DNA of 64,000 nucleotides from Mesorhizobium sangaii (lineage in GTDB: Bacteria; Pseudomonadota; Alphaproteobacteria; Rhizobiales; Rhizobiaceae). The DNA lies in assembly GCF_014207355.1 (NCBI RefSeq), contig NZ_JACHEF010000002.1, forward strand, positions 248,001 through 312,000, in the 5' to 3' direction. The translations under genes and the position numbers were made by a program. This document shows, piece after piece, positions 18,852 to 27,646 of the stretch. Each line of letters starts with the position of its first letter. Positions within the stretch are counted from its first letter, which is position 1. Under the pieces are notes generated by a model. That model saw only the letters and a program-made list of their open reading frames with translations, searched no databases and was not told where the DNA came from.

Positions 18852-19796
18852 TCAGCGCTCTTCCCTGCGAAACGGCTTGAGCAGGGCCGACGGCGCCACC
18901 GCGTTGCGCGACATGACAGCCATGGCGACTATGGTGAAGATGAAGGGCAACATCAGGAACGCCTCGTAGGGGATATGCCCCAGCCCGCTCGCCTGCATGC
19001 GCAGTTGCAAGGCATCGACAAAGGCGAACAGCAGCGCAGCCCCTGCCGAGCGCCACGGATCCCAGCGGCCGAACACAACCAGCGCGATCGCCACCCAGCC
19101 GCGCCCCGACACCACGCCGAAGGTGAAGGCGTTGAACTGCGCCATCGACAGGAACGCGCCGGCCAGCCCCATCAGCGCACCGCCGAGGATGACCGCCTGG
19201 AAGCGCGTGCCAATGACGCTGACGCCGGCCGAATCGGCAGCGCGCGGATTTTCGCCGACCATACGCACCGACAGGCCCCAGGGCGTGCGGTAGAGGACGA
19301 AGGCGGCCAGCGGAATGGCAAGGATCGCCATGTAGACCAGCGCAAACTGGTTGAACACCGCCGGTCCGAGCACCGGAATGCTGGAGAGGACCGGGATCGG
19401 CAGCGTCTCGAATCCCTTGATGCTTGGCGGCACCGATTGCTGGCCGAAGATCAGCCGGTAGAGGAAATAGGCGAGGCCCGAGGAGAACAGCGTGACACCA
19501 ATGCCGCAGACATGCTGGCTGAGGCCCAGCGCAACCGTGAACAGCGCATGCAGCGCGCCCATCAGCATGCCGGTCAGCACTGCCACCAGAATCCCGAGCC
19601 ACAGGCTACCGCTGAGGCTGGTGGCGGTGAAGCCGGTCATCGCCGACAACAGCATGATGCCTTCGATGCCGAGATTGAGCACGCCGGCGCGCTCGGAGAA
19701 CATTTCGCCAAGCGTCGCGAAAGCCAGCGGCGTGGCGATGCGGATGATCGCGGCCAGGAAGCCGACCTGAAAGATCTGTTCGAACACCGCGCTCAT
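18852..19796 (-). CDS. BMP-type ABC transporter permease (second)
   Basis: This 314-residue membrane protein belongs to the BPD_transp_2 permeases of the purine-nucleoside/BMP importers. ERAGVLNLGIEGIMLLSA near residues 35-52 and RMVGENPRAADSAGV near residue 205 are diagnostic. The ATG at 19796 overlaps the stop of the upstream permease as ATGA. A hairpin (GACAGCC-CTT-GGCTGTC, 18837-18853) covers its stop codon without a T tract. It pairs with the next permease, the ATPase and the BMP lipoprotein-like binding protein as one unit. Confidence 0.92.
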   Translation of the reverse strand: MSAVFEQIFQVGFLAAIIRIATPLAFATLGEMFSERAGVLNLGIEGIMLLSAMTGFTATSLSGSLWLGILVAVLTGMLMGALHALFTVALGLSQHVCGIGVTLFSSGLAYFLYRLIFGQQSVPPSIKGFETLPIPVLSSIPVLGPAVFNQFALVYMAILAIPLAAFVLYRTPWGLSVRMVGENPRAADSAGVSVIGTRFQAVILGGALMGLAGAFLSMAQFNAFTFGVVSGRGWVAIALVVFGRWDPWRSAGAALLFAFVDALQLRMQASGLGHIPYEAFLMLPFIFTIVAMAVMSRNAVAPSALLKPFRREER

Positions 19797-20848
19797 CGGG
19801 CCGCTCCGACGCGGCGGATGCGGTAGGCGGTGAACAGCAGCGCCACCAGCATGGCAAGCAATGCGGTGCCCTGGATGACATCGCTGAGGAAGGCCGGCAC
19901 GCCGGTCGCACGCGACATCGCCTCGGCGCCGGTCATCACGGCGGCCAGGAAGATCGCCGCCGGCACCACGCCCAGCGGATTGAGCCGTGCCAGCATGGCA
20001 ACGACGATGCCGGAATAGCCGTAGCCCGGCGAGATGTCGCTCATCACCTGGAAATGCACGCCGCCGACCTCGCCGACGCCGGCCAGCCCGGCCAGCGCCC
20101 CGGACAGCAACGCGGTCGACAGCAGCACCCGTTCGACGTTGATACCGCCATAGCGTGCGGCCTCCGGGTTTTCGCCGGTGACCCTGATCCGGAAGCCGAG
20201 CGTCGTGCGCACGATCAGGAACCAGATCAATGGCGCCGCCAGCAGCGCCACGACAACGCCGAGATGCAGCCGCGTGCCTTCGAGCAGCACCGGGAAATTC
20301 GCCGAATCCTCGATCGGCGGCGAGATCGGATAGCCGCTGAAACTGTCTTTCCACGGCCCTTCGATCAGCGCCATCAGCGCATAGTAGATGACCGAGTTGA
20401 GCAGCAGCGAGCTGACCACGTCATCGACCCTGAATTTGACCCGCAGCGTGGCAGGAACAAGCGCGACCGCCGCACCGGCGGCGGCACCGGCCACCGCCAT
20501 CAACAGCATGGCGAGCGGTCCCGGCATCGGGATCGCGCCGACAAAGCAGCTCGCCACCGCGCCGGCCAGCAATTGCCCCTCCGCACCAATGTTCCAGAAT
20601 TTTGCCCGGAAGGCGACGGCCACCGCCAGCCCGGTGAAGATCATCGGCGCGGCGCGCACCATCGTTTCGGTGATCGCATAGCTGTCGCCGAGCGAAGCGG
20701 TGAACATCACGCCATAGGCATCGATGACACCTGCCCCGGCCAAAGCGATCAGCCCGCTGCACAGGACAAGCGTGGCTGCGATCGCCAGCAGCGGCAAGGC
20801 GAGATTGAACCAGGCCGGCGTCGAGGTGCGGACTTCCAGGCGAAACAT
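19793..20848 (-). CDS. BMP-type ABC transporter permease (first)
   Basis: This 351-residue permease is the partner of the one at 18852-19796. The AKFWNIGAEGQLLAGAVA motif and RVTGENPEAARYGGIN are typical of the YufP-like subunit. About nine hydrophobic segments are seen. The stop of the upstream ATPase overlaps its ATG at 20848 by one base (TGATG pattern). In characterised members the complex imports nucleosides, and that is the best guess for its substrate. Confidence 0.92.
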   Translation of the reverse strand: MFRLEVRTSTPAWFNLALPLLAIAATLVLCSGLIALAGAGVIDAYGVMFTASLGDSYAITETMVRAAPMIFTGLAVAVAFRAKFWNIGAEGQLLAGAVASCFVGAIPMPGPLAMLLMAVAGAAAGAAVALVPATLRVKFRVDDVVSSLLLNSVIYYALMALIEGPWKDSFSGYPISPPIEDSANFPVLLEGTRLHLGVVVALLAAPLIWFLIVRTTLGFRIRVTGENPEAARYGGINVERVLLSTALLSGALAGLAGVGEVGGVHFQVMSDISPGYGYSGIVVAMLARLNPLGVVPAAIFLAAVMTGAEAMSRATGVPAFLSDVIQGTALLAMLVALLFTAYRIRRVGAAR

Positions 20849-22359
20849 CAGCTATGTCCCTCCGCGCCGGTCATCATCAGCCCGAGCCGGGCCACCGTCG
20901 CATCGGCGCTGTCGAGCGTGCCGACGATACGGCCCTCATACATCACCGCGATGCGGTCGCAGAGCACCAGAAGTTCCTCGAGATCCTCGCCGATGACGAT
21001 GATGCCGCAGCCCTTGCCCCGCATGTCGAGGAACTTTTCGTGGATGAAACGGGCGGCGCCAATGTCGAGCCCGCGCGTCGGCTGCGAGACGATCAGCACT
21101 TTCGGATCGAAGGCGAGTTCGCGCGCCAGCAGCGCCTTTTGCAGATTGCCGCCGGACAGCGCCCCGGCGCGGGTCATCGGTCCGGGGCAGCGAATGTCAT
21201 AGGCCTTTATCTGCGCCTCGGCGAAGGCACGGATCGCATCCGGTTTGAGCAGGCCCCTGCTGCTGAACGCCGCCGTACCGATGCGCGGCAGCACCATCGA
21301 ATCGGCGAGCGGCAGGTTGGTGACCAGCCCGGTCGTCATGCGATCCTCCGGGATGCGGCCGAGACCGAGCGCCTGCACCTCGCGGGGCGAATACCCAGAC
21401 ACTTTCTGCCCGGCGATGGTCATCTGGCCGGCATCGGGCAGGCGCACGCCGGAGATCACTTCCGCCAGGGCGCGCTGGCCATTGCCCGAGACACCGGCAA
21501 TACCGAGGATCTCGCCGGCGCGGACGGCAAGCGACACGTCGCGCAACGCCGTGCCCGAATGCTGTGACGTGGAGATGCCATCGAGCGTCAGCACCGCCGC
21601 ACCTGGTGTCGATGGACCCCTTGCCGGCGGCACGATCTCGTGGCCGCACATCAGTTGCGCCATTGCGGCCGATGTCGTGTTGGCGGGGTCATCGACACGA
21701 CCGGCGACGCGGCCATGCCGCAGCACCGTGCAGCGATGGGTCAGCGCGCGCACTTCATTGAGCTTGTGCGAAATGAAGATGATGCCGAGGCCCTGCGCCG
21801 CCATCGACCGCAACGCCGAAAAAAGCCCGTCGACTTCCGTTGGCGCCAGCACCGCTGTCGGCTCGTCGAGGATCAACAGTCTGGCGCCGCGAAACAGCGC
21901 CTTGACGATTTCGAGCCGCTGCTGCTCGCCGACCGACAGCGCCGAGACCGGCAGGTTGGGATCAAGCGTCAGCCCATGCTGGCGGCCGATCTCCGCCAGC
22001 CGCGCCAGCCCGCCGGCGCGGTCGATCCGCCCCGATCTGCCTGGTATGCCGATGAGCAGGTTTTCCAGCACAGTCAGCCGCGGTGCCAGATGGAAATGCT
22101 GGTGCACCATGCCGATGCCGGCAGCCAGCGCGTCGGCCGAACTGGCGATCCGCACCGGCTGGCCCTGGATGAGGATCTCGCCTGCATCGGGCGCATAGGC
22201 GCCGAACAGCACGTTCATCAGCGTCGTCTTGCCGGCGCCGTTCTCACCCAGCAGGCCAAGGATCTCGCCCGGCGCGACGCTGAGATCGACAGCCTCGTTC
22301 GCCTTGACGGCGCCAAACCTCTTGGTGATGCCGCGCATTTCGATGAGTGGAGCGGGCAA
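20848..22359 (-). CDS. BMP-type ABC transporter ATP-binding protein (double NBD)
   Basis: This 503-residue protein has two nucleotide-binding domains. The first has Walker A GENGAGKTT at residues 38-46 and a VGEQQRLEIVKAL signature region. The second has a degenerate P-loop (GVSGNGQRALAEV) and LSGGNLQKALLAREL. This layout is shared by YufO- and RbsA-type ATPases. A TTG start at 22359 (MPAPLIEMRG) is chosen because GGGAG lies 5 bases upstream; the open frame further upstream runs through a repeat. It is probably co-transcribed with the BMP protein gene across that repeat. Confidence 0.9.
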   Translation of the reverse strand: MPAPLIEMRGITKRFGAVKANEAVDLSVAPGEILGLLGENGAGKTTLMNVLFGAYAPDAGEILIQGQPVRIASSADALAAGIGMVHQHFHLAPRLTVLENLLIGIPGRSGRIDRAGGLARLAEIGRQHGLTLDPNLPVSALSVGEQQRLEIVKALFRGARLLILDEPTAVLAPTEVDGLFSALRSMAAQGLGIIFISHKLNEVRALTHRCTVLRHGRVAGRVDDPANTTSAAMAQLMCGHEIVPPARGPSTPGAAVLTLDGISTSQHSGTALRDVSLAVRAGEILGIAGVSGNGQRALAEVISGVRLPDAGQMTIAGQKVSGYSPREVQALGLGRIPEDRMTTGLVTNLPLADSMVLPRIGTAAFSSRGLLKPDAIRAFAEAQIKAYDIRCPGPMTRAGALSGGNLQKALLARELAFDPKVLIVSQPTRGLDIGAARFIHEKFLDMRGKGCGIIVIGEDLEELLVLCDRIAVMYEGRIVGTLDSADATVARLGLMMTGAEGHS

Positions 22360-22395
22360 GGGGACTCCCGGTGAGATGGGGTTGGCGCAGCTCTT

Positions 22396-22530
22396 CACCC
22401 TCCCCCTTGTGGGGAGGGTCGGCTTGCGGTCGCAGCGAAGCGAAGATCGTAAGACGGGGTGGGGGTGCGCCCTACGAGACCCCCCACCCCGCTCCGCTTC
22501 GCGGATCGACCCTCCCCACAAGTGGGAGGG
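22396..22530. repeat. Long inverted repeat (rhizobial palindrome, family 1b)
   Basis: CCCTCCCCCTTGTGGGGAGGG at the left returns as CCCTCCCCACAAGTGGGAGGG at the right, with a GGGGTGGGGG...CCCCCCACCCC inner stem. The architecture matches the elements at 2411 and 37952, but the arm sequence differs. It separates the BMP binding-protein gene from the ATPase gene and would form a large stem-loop in their shared message. Confidence 0.85.
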
Positions 22531-22539
22531 TAAGAAAAA

Positions 22540-23571
22540 TCAATCCGACACCGGCGTATTCTCATCCACGTCGACGCGGAAATTGCCTTCGAGGATTTCG
22601 GCCTTCTTCTTCTCGACCAATTCCTTGACGTCCGCCGGTAGCGTCTTGTCGAACTTGTGGTAGGGCGCGAGCTGCGAACCGCCCTTTGCCATACGCGAGA
22701 AATCGCCATAGTCCTGCGCGGTAAAGACGCCGGCCTTGACCAGCTTGATCGCCTGCTCGACCGTCGGATACATGTCCCAGACCGGACCGGTTATGACCGT
22801 GTCGGGGCCGAGGCTCGACTGGTCGGACATGTTGGAGATGGCGAGGATCTTCTTGTCCACCGCCGCTTCGATAACACCGAAACGCTCGGCATAGATGACG
22901 TCGACACCGGCGTCGATCTGCGCGACAGCCGCTTCCTTTGCCTTCGGCGGATCGAAGAAGGAACCGATGAAGGCGACCTTCTTCTTGATGTTGGGATTGA
23001 CCTCCTTGGCGCCCGCGAAGAAGGCGTTGACCAGCCGGTTGACTTCCGGAATGCCCATCGCCGCGACAGCGCCGATTGTGCCCGACTTCGACATCTTGCC
23101 GGCGATCATGCCGGACAGGTAGGCCGGCTCGTGAATCCAGTTGTCGAAGACGCCGAAATTGGGTTCCGCCGGTCCGGCGCCGGAGCCGAACAGGAAGGCA
23201 GTCTTCGGGAATTGCTTGGCCGTGCGGCGCGATTCACGCTCGGCGGCGAAGGCGTCGCCCAGCACCAGCTGGTAGCCACCTTGCGCATATTCGCGCATGA
23301 CGCGGCTGAAATCGGCGGTCTGCACCTTTTCCGACCATTTGTACTCGATGCCGAGTTCCTTCTCGGCCTTCTGCAGGGCGACATGGATCTGATTGTCCCA
23401 TGGCTCCTCGATCGGCGTGGCGAAGATCGCCGCCACCTTCAGCTTCTTGTCCTTGCCGAGGGCGGCGCCTGGCAGCATGGCCGCAGCCAGGCCAAGCGCG
23501 CCCAGCTCAAGCACATTGCGTCGCGAAAGCCCTTCGCGTTTTACTTGGACTCTGTTCTTCCGGTTTTCCAT
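22540..23571 (-). CDS. BMP family ABC transporter substrate-binding protein
   Basis: This 343-residue exported protein has a twin-arginine-like signal (LSRRNVLELGALGLAAAML, residues 15-35) and the BMP/PnrA fold markers EPWDNQIHVALQKAEKE, DFSRVMREYAQGGYQLVLGD and VFDNWIHEPAYLSGMIAGKMS. PnrA-like proteins bind purine nucleosides; some relatives bind other ligands. It is the first gene of the importer unit. It ends 10 bases before the inverted repeat. Confidence 0.92.
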   Translation of the reverse strand: MENRKNRVQVKREGLSRRNVLELGALGLAAAMLPGAALGKDKKLKVAAIFATPIEEPWDNQIHVALQKAEKELGIEYKWSEKVQTADFSRVMREYAQGGYQLVLGDAFAAERESRRTAKQFPKTAFLFGSGAGPAEPNFGVFDNWIHEPAYLSGMIAGKMSKSGTIGAVAAMGIPEVNRLVNAFFAGAKEVNPNIKKKVAFIGSFFDPPKAKEAAVAQIDAGVDVIYAERFGVIEAAVDKKILAISNMSDQSSLGPDTVITGPVWDMYPTVEQAIKLVKAGVFTAQDYGDFSRMAKGGSQLAPYHKFDKTLPADVKELVEKKKAEILEGNFRVDVDENTPVSD

Positions 23572-23627
23572 TGCATTCCCCTCTGTTCGACAGCCGTGTC
23601 GAGCCGGCCGTTCGTGAAAATGTCAGC

Positions 23628-23670
23628 CTACAGCGCCGCGCGTCCCTCGGACGCGCAAAGGACGCTGTAG
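23628..23670. repeat. Hairpin repeat (CTACAGCG type)
   Basis: CTACAGCG at 23628-23635 pairs with CGCTGTAG at 23663-23670, with a further GCGCGTCC/GGACGCGC stem inside. It lies upstream of the BMP binding-protein gene and is followed at once by another palindrome. Elements of this type are dispersed between genes in rhizobia. Confidence 0.75.
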
Positions 23671-23680
23671 CATCTTGGTT

Positions 23681-23732
23681 CTGCGCATGATCCTTTCCGA
23701 AAATCGATTTCGATTTTCGGGGTCATGCGCAG
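23681..23732. repeat. Perfect palindrome repeat (CTGCGCATGA type)
   Basis: CTGCGCATGA at 23681-23690 pairs perfectly with TCATGCGCAG at 23723-23732, and inside it CCGAAAATCG pairs with CGATTTTCGG. With the hairpin at 23628 it forms a two-hairpin block that fills the gap between the BMP unit and pcaF. Its CATGAT...CCGAAAA...TTTTCGG theme is shared with the element at 60876. Confidence 0.8.
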
Positions 23733-23828
23733 GGAACTATGGAACGGGTCCGGACTTTTGTCCACATGGTCAAATTTGACCGCGCCTGAACCAGCCTCGA
23801 TCTTGGCCGGTCACGAAGAGGCTGCTGA

Positions 23829-25034
23829 TCAGGCCCGTTCGAGCGCGATCGCTATGCCCTGGCCGACACCGATGCACATGGTCGCCAGCGCAAAACGGCC
23901 GCCGCGTTCGCGAAGCTCCAGCGCCGCAGTGCCCGATATGCGGGCGCCCGACATGCCCAAGGGATGGCCGAGCGCGATGGCGCCGCCATTCGGATTGACG
24001 TGCTGTGCATCCTCGGCAATGCCGAGCTGGCGCAGCACGGCAATGCCTTGCGAGGCAAAGGCTTCGTTGAGCTCGATAACGTCGAATTGCTGCGGCGTCA
24101 GGCCAAGCCGCGCGCACAGTTTTTGCGTCGCCGGCGCCGGGCCAATGCCCATGATGCGCGGCGCCACACCGGCGGCAGCACCGCCAAGGATACGGGCGAT
24201 CGGCGTCAGGCCATATTTCTTGATCGCCACTTCCGAGGCAACGATCAACGCCGCCGCCCCGTCATTGACGCCGGAGGCATTGCCGGCCGTCACCGTGCCA
24301 CCCTGCCGGAACGGCGTCGGCAATTTGGCCAGCGCCTCCACGGTCGTGCCCGCACGGGGATGCTCGTCCTTCGAGACGACCACCGCATCGCCCTTGCGCT
24401 GCGGGATCGTCACCGGTGTGATTTCCTTCGCCAGCCGGCCATTGGCTTGCGCTGCGACAGCCTTGTCCTGGCTGCGCACGGCAAAGTCGTCCTGGTCGGC
24501 GCGCGACACCGAGAAATCCTCGGCGACATTCTCGCCGGTTTCAGGCATCGAATCGACGCCATACTGCTTCTTCATCAGCGGATTGACGAAGCGCCAGCCG
24601 ATGGTGGTGTCATAGATCTCGGCGTTGCGCGAAAACGCGGCGTCGGCCTTGGGCATGACGAAGGGCGCACGGCTCATCGATTCGACGCCACCGGCGATCA
24701 TCAGTTCGGCCTCGCCAGCCTTGATGGCACGCGCGGCGATGGTCAATGCATCCATGCCCGAGCCGCACAGGCGATTGACGGTTGAGCCCGGGACCTCCTT
24801 CGGCAATCCGGCGAGCAGCAGCGCCATGCGCGCCACGTTGCGGTTGTCTTCGCCGGCCTGGTTGGCGCAGCCATAGACGACATCGTCGATCCCCTGCCAG
24901 TCGATGCCGGGATTGCGCTCGACCAGTGCCCTCAGGGGTATCGCACCGAGATCGTCGGCGCGCACCGAGGACAGCGAGCCGCCGAAACGGCCGATGGGGG
25001 TGCGGATGTAATCGCAGATATAGGCCTCGGCCAT
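23829..25034 (-). CDS. pcaF: 3-oxoadipyl-CoA thiolase
   Basis: This 401-residue thiolase has the acylation cysteine Cys90 (NRLCGSGM), the GGAIALGHPLG histidine loop and Cys387 (CIGVGQG). GGVESMSRAPFVMPKA and the YDTTIGWRF region match PcaF-type enzymes rather than general acetyl-CoA acetyltransferases. It cleaves 3-oxoadipyl-CoA to succinyl-CoA and acetyl-CoA, the last step of the beta-ketoadipate pathway. The ATG at 25034 follows the pcaJ stop by one base, so pcaI, pcaJ and pcaF form one unit. Confidence 0.9.
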   Translation of the reverse strand: MAEAYICDYIRTPIGRFGGSLSSVRADDLGAIPLRALVERNPGIDWQGIDDVVYGCANQAGEDNRNVARMALLLAGLPKEVPGSTVNRLCGSGMDALTIAARAIKAGEAELMIAGGVESMSRAPFVMPKADAAFSRNAEIYDTTIGWRFVNPLMKKQYGVDSMPETGENVAEDFSVSRADQDDFAVRSQDKAVAAQANGRLAKEITPVTIPQRKGDAVVVSKDEHPRAGTTVEALAKLPTPFRQGGTVTAGNASGVNDGAAALIVASEVAIKKYGLTPIARILGGAAAGVAPRIMGIGPAPATQKLCARLGLTPQQFDVIELNEAFASQGIAVLRQLGIAEDAQHVNPNGGAIALGHPLGMSGARISGTAALELRERGGRFALATMCIGVGQGIAIALERA

Positions 25035-25035
25035 G

Positions 25036-25833
25036 TCATGCAGCCTTTGCTTTTCCGCTTCCCTCATGCGCCGCCTTGGTGCGGGCCTGCAGGTCGCGCA
25101 ATGTCGTCAGTTCGAGTTCGCTTGGCGCCGGCGTTTCGTCAAGCGCCTCCGCGAACTTTACGATCCAGCCACAGGTCTCCTGCACCTGCTGGCGCGTGAC
25201 ACCGGGATGCAACGACACGACCGTGAATTCCTTGGTCGCCGGATCCGGCTTCCAGATGGCAAGGTCTGTGATCAGCAAGGTCGGGCCCGCGGTGTCGATG
25301 CCGAGGCGCTTTCGATGATCGCCGCCCTCGCCATGGCCGAAGGATGTGAAGAAATCGATCTTCTCGACCATGCCGCGCCTGGTCTGCGCCATGGTGATGT
25401 AGATTTCCTTCGACGACGTCGCGATCTCCGGCGCGCCGCCGCCGCCGGGCAGCCGGGTCTTTGGGTGGAAATAGTCGCCGATGACCGTGGTGTTGATGTT
25501 GCCGAACTTGTCGAGTTGGGCAGCACCCAAAAACCCGATCGAGATGCGGCCGCCCTGCAGCCAGTATCGGAACATTTCCGGCACCGCGACGGTGGTGACG
25601 GCGGTTTCGCACAATTCGCCGTCGCCGATCGACAGCGGCAGCACGTCTGGCGCGGTGCCGATCGTGCCGCTCTCGTAGATCAAGGTGATGTCAGGCGCAT
25701 GCGTCAGCCGCGCGACATTGCAGGCAGCGGAGGGTGCACCGATGCCGACGAAGCAGACGTCGTCATTCCGCAGCGCGCGACTGGCGGCGATCGTCATCAT
25801 CTCGTTAGGGGTGAAGTCCGGATTGTCGCTCAT
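25036..25833 (-). CDS. pcaJ: 3-oxoadipate CoA-transferase, subunit B
   Basis: This 265-residue protein is a family I CoA-transferase beta subunit. The catalytic glutamate lies in YESGTIG. The length and the GGRISIGFLGAAQLDKFGNINTT stretch are closer to the larger glutaconate-type subunits than to Pseudomonas PcaJ. It moves CoA from succinyl-CoA to 3-oxoadipate together with the adjacent subunit A. The stop of subunit A overlaps its ATG. Assignment to 3-oxoadipate rests mainly on the pcaF and regulator context. Confidence 0.8.
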   Translation of the reverse strand: MSDNPDFTPNEMMTIAASRALRNDDVCFVGIGAPSAACNVARLTHAPDITLIYESGTIGTAPDVLPLSIGDGELCETAVTTVAVPEMFRYWLQGGRISIGFLGAAQLDKFGNINTTVIGDYFHPKTRLPGGGGAPEIATSSKEIYITMAQTRRGMVEKIDFFTSFGHGEGGDHRKRLGIDTAGPTLLITDLAIWKPDPATKEFTVVSLHPGVTRQQVQETCGWIVKFAEALDETPAPSELELTTLRDLQARTKAAHEGSGKAKAA

Positions 25834-26687
25834 GCCGCTTTCCTGAGATGCTCGACACGGGCCGCGAAATCATCGGCGCTCTTCTCGATGACGTTCGCCT
25901 GCATCCACGCCTGGAATTTTTCGCGGTCGGCGGCGATCTCGTCCCATTCAAGATAGGCCGCATTGTCCCGCGCGTAATAGCCATGCGCGTAGGACGGGTG
26001 CGAGCCGCCGGGCACGACGGAGATCGCCGCGATCGTCCAGCGCGGCAGCACGGTCAGATTGGGGTGCAGATCGTCGAAATTATCGACCACCTCCTCGACC
26101 GTCACAACCGCCCGCCTGGCCGCCAGCACCGCTTCCTTCTGGATGCCGACGATGCCTTCGACCAGCACATTGCCTTTCCGGTCGGCCTTCTGCGCATGGA
26201 TGAAGGTGACATCGGGTCGGATCGAAGGAACGGCCGCCAGCACCTCGCCGGTGAACGGACAGGTCACCGATTTGATGTTCGGATTGACCGCTGCCAGCCC
26301 GGCGCCGCGATAGCCACGAAACACCGCGCAGGGCAGGCCTGCCGCACCGGCCTCATAGGCATTGGCCATGCCGGCATGGCTGTGCTCTTCGATCTCGATC
26401 GATCTGGGAAAGCCGTTCTCGATGGCGTCGCGGGCGCGCCGCAGCAGACCGACGCCGGGATTGCCGACATAGGAGAAGATGATCTTCCTCGCCATGCCCA
26501 TGCCGATCATCTGATCGTAGATCAGGTCTGGCGTCATCCGGATCAGGGTCAGGTCGCGAAACCCCTGGCGGATCGCCTCATGCGCCGCCGCCGTCGGGAT
26601 CAGATGGGTGAAGCCCTCGAAGGCGACCGAGTCACCGTTGTGCAGGTTCTCGGCCACGGCCTGTTTGAGCGGCAGGAACTTGACCAT
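25830..26687 (-). CDS. pcaI: 3-oxoadipate CoA-transferase, subunit A
   Basis: This 285-residue protein is the alpha subunit of a family I CoA-transferase, with GDSVAFEGFTHLIPTAAAHEAIRQG near the start and EVVDNFDDLHPNLTVLP later. It pairs with the pcaJ product (4-base overlap). The ATG at 26687 is 8 bases after GGAG; a longer frame lacks a plausible start. It is divergent from the IclR-type regulator, and the 121-base gap holds a clear palindrome. Confidence 0.8.
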   Translation of the reverse strand: MVKFLPLKQAVAENLHNGDSVAFEGFTHLIPTAAAHEAIRQGFRDLTLIRMTPDLIYDQMIGMGMARKIIFSYVGNPGVGLLRRARDAIENGFPRSIEIEEHSHAGMANAYEAGAAGLPCAVFRGYRGAGLAAVNPNIKSVTCPFTGEVLAAVPSIRPDVTFIHAQKADRKGNVLVEGIVGIQKEAVLAARRAVVTVEEVVDNFDDLHPNLTVLPRWTIAAISVVPGGSHPSYAHGYYARDNAAYLEWDEIAADREKFQAWMQANVIEKSADDFAARVEHLRKAA

Positions 26688-26711
26688 CGCATCGGCTCCG
26701 GGTCCTAGAAA

Positions 26712-26726
26712 GTTCGTATTGCGAAC
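26712..26726. promoter_or_regulatory. Candidate PcaR/IclR operator
   Basis: GTTCGTATTGCGAAC is a 15-base palindrome with perfect GTTCG/CGAAC arms. It has the same form as the PcaR site of Pseudomonas (GTTCG-N5-CGNAC). It lies between pcaI and the IclR-family gene, about 25 bases upstream of pcaI, so it could control both. Confidence 0.6.
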
Positions 26727-26808
26727 ATATGTTTTGCATGCGATACTTTCTACGCTTAATGAGGGCATTGAGTCAATCCTGGCAAGGATGCCGTTCTGCG
26801 GAGGTGAG

Positions 26809-27579
26809 ATGGACGAAGAGGCGGCTTCCCGTGACCATGTCGGCTCGCTTGAGCGTGGGCTTGCCGTCATGGAGATCCTGGCCCGGCATCCCTCGGGCAT
26901 GACGCTGACCGAAATGGCCGAGGAAGCGGGTCTGACCCGCGCCGGCGCCCGCCGCTTCCTACTGACGCTTGTCGCCACCGGCTACGCCACCCAGGCCGGC
27001 CGCGTGTTTTCGCTGTCGCCGCGCCTGCTGACCGTCGCCCGCACCTGGCTCGGCGGCGCCTCGCTGTGGAGCTTCGCCGCCCCCATCATGCGCGCCGTGA
27101 CCGCTGAGTTGAACGAGGCCTGCTCGGCGGCGATCCTGTCGGGCCAGGATGTCGTCTACGTCGCCCGTATTCCCGGCCGCCGCATCCTCAGCGTCTCGCT
27201 CGACGTCGGCACCAGGCTGCCGGCCTACTGCACCTCGATGGGGCGCATCCTGCTTGCCGGCCTGACGCCTCAGGAATTGGACGCATTTCTCGGCCAGGCG
27301 ACGATCGAGAAACGGACGCCGAAGACGATCACCGACAAGCGGCTGCTGGCTTACGCCATTGGCAAGGCCAAGACGGACGGCTTTGCAGTCGTCGACGAAG
27401 AGCTGGAGCTCGGCCTGCGCTCGATCGCCGTGCCGATCTGCGACCGTGCGGAGCGCACGGTCGCGGCCATCAACGTCTCGACCCAGTCCGCGCGTTTCAC
27501 CGTCGCGGAGATGGAACGGGAAATCCTGCCGGCGCTGCTCGAGGCCAAGCAGCGCATCGAGGAATTTTTCGTCGTCTAA
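26809..27579 (+). CDS. IclR family transcriptional regulator (PcaR/PcaU-like)
   Basis: This 256-residue regulator has a winged HTH (about residues 14-70, with MTLTEMAEEAGLTRAGARRFL) and an IclR effector domain (RIPGRRILSVSLDVGTRLPAYCTSMGRILLA, then DEELELGLRSIAVPI). PcaR/PcaU members respond to 3-oxoadipate or protocatechuate. The ATG at 26809 follows GGAGG closely; an ATG at 26788 is an alternative. It is divergent from pcaI. Confidence 0.9.
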   Translation: MDEEAASRDHVGSLERGLAVMEILARHPSGMTLTEMAEEAGLTRAGARRFLLTLVATGYATQAGRVFSLSPRLLTVARTWLGGASLWSFAAPIMRAVTAELNEACSAAILSGQDVVYVARIPGRRILSVSLDVGTRLPAYCTSMGRILLAGLTPQELDAFLGQATIEKRTPKTITDKRLLAYAIGKAKTDGFAVVDEELELGLRSIAVPICDRAERTVAAINVSTQSARFTVAEMEREILPALLEAKQRIEEFFVV

Positions 27580-27646
27580 GGGCCTCGTCCAACCTTCCCA
27601 ACGCCGGCGGGACAGCGCCAGCGCTTCGTCGCCGCGCCGCCAGCGC

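Noticed and set aside
18837..18853. GACAGCC-CTT-GGCTGTC hairpin as a terminator for the SDR gene.
   Set aside because: The stem is short, overlaps the end of the convergent permease gene and has no T tract.
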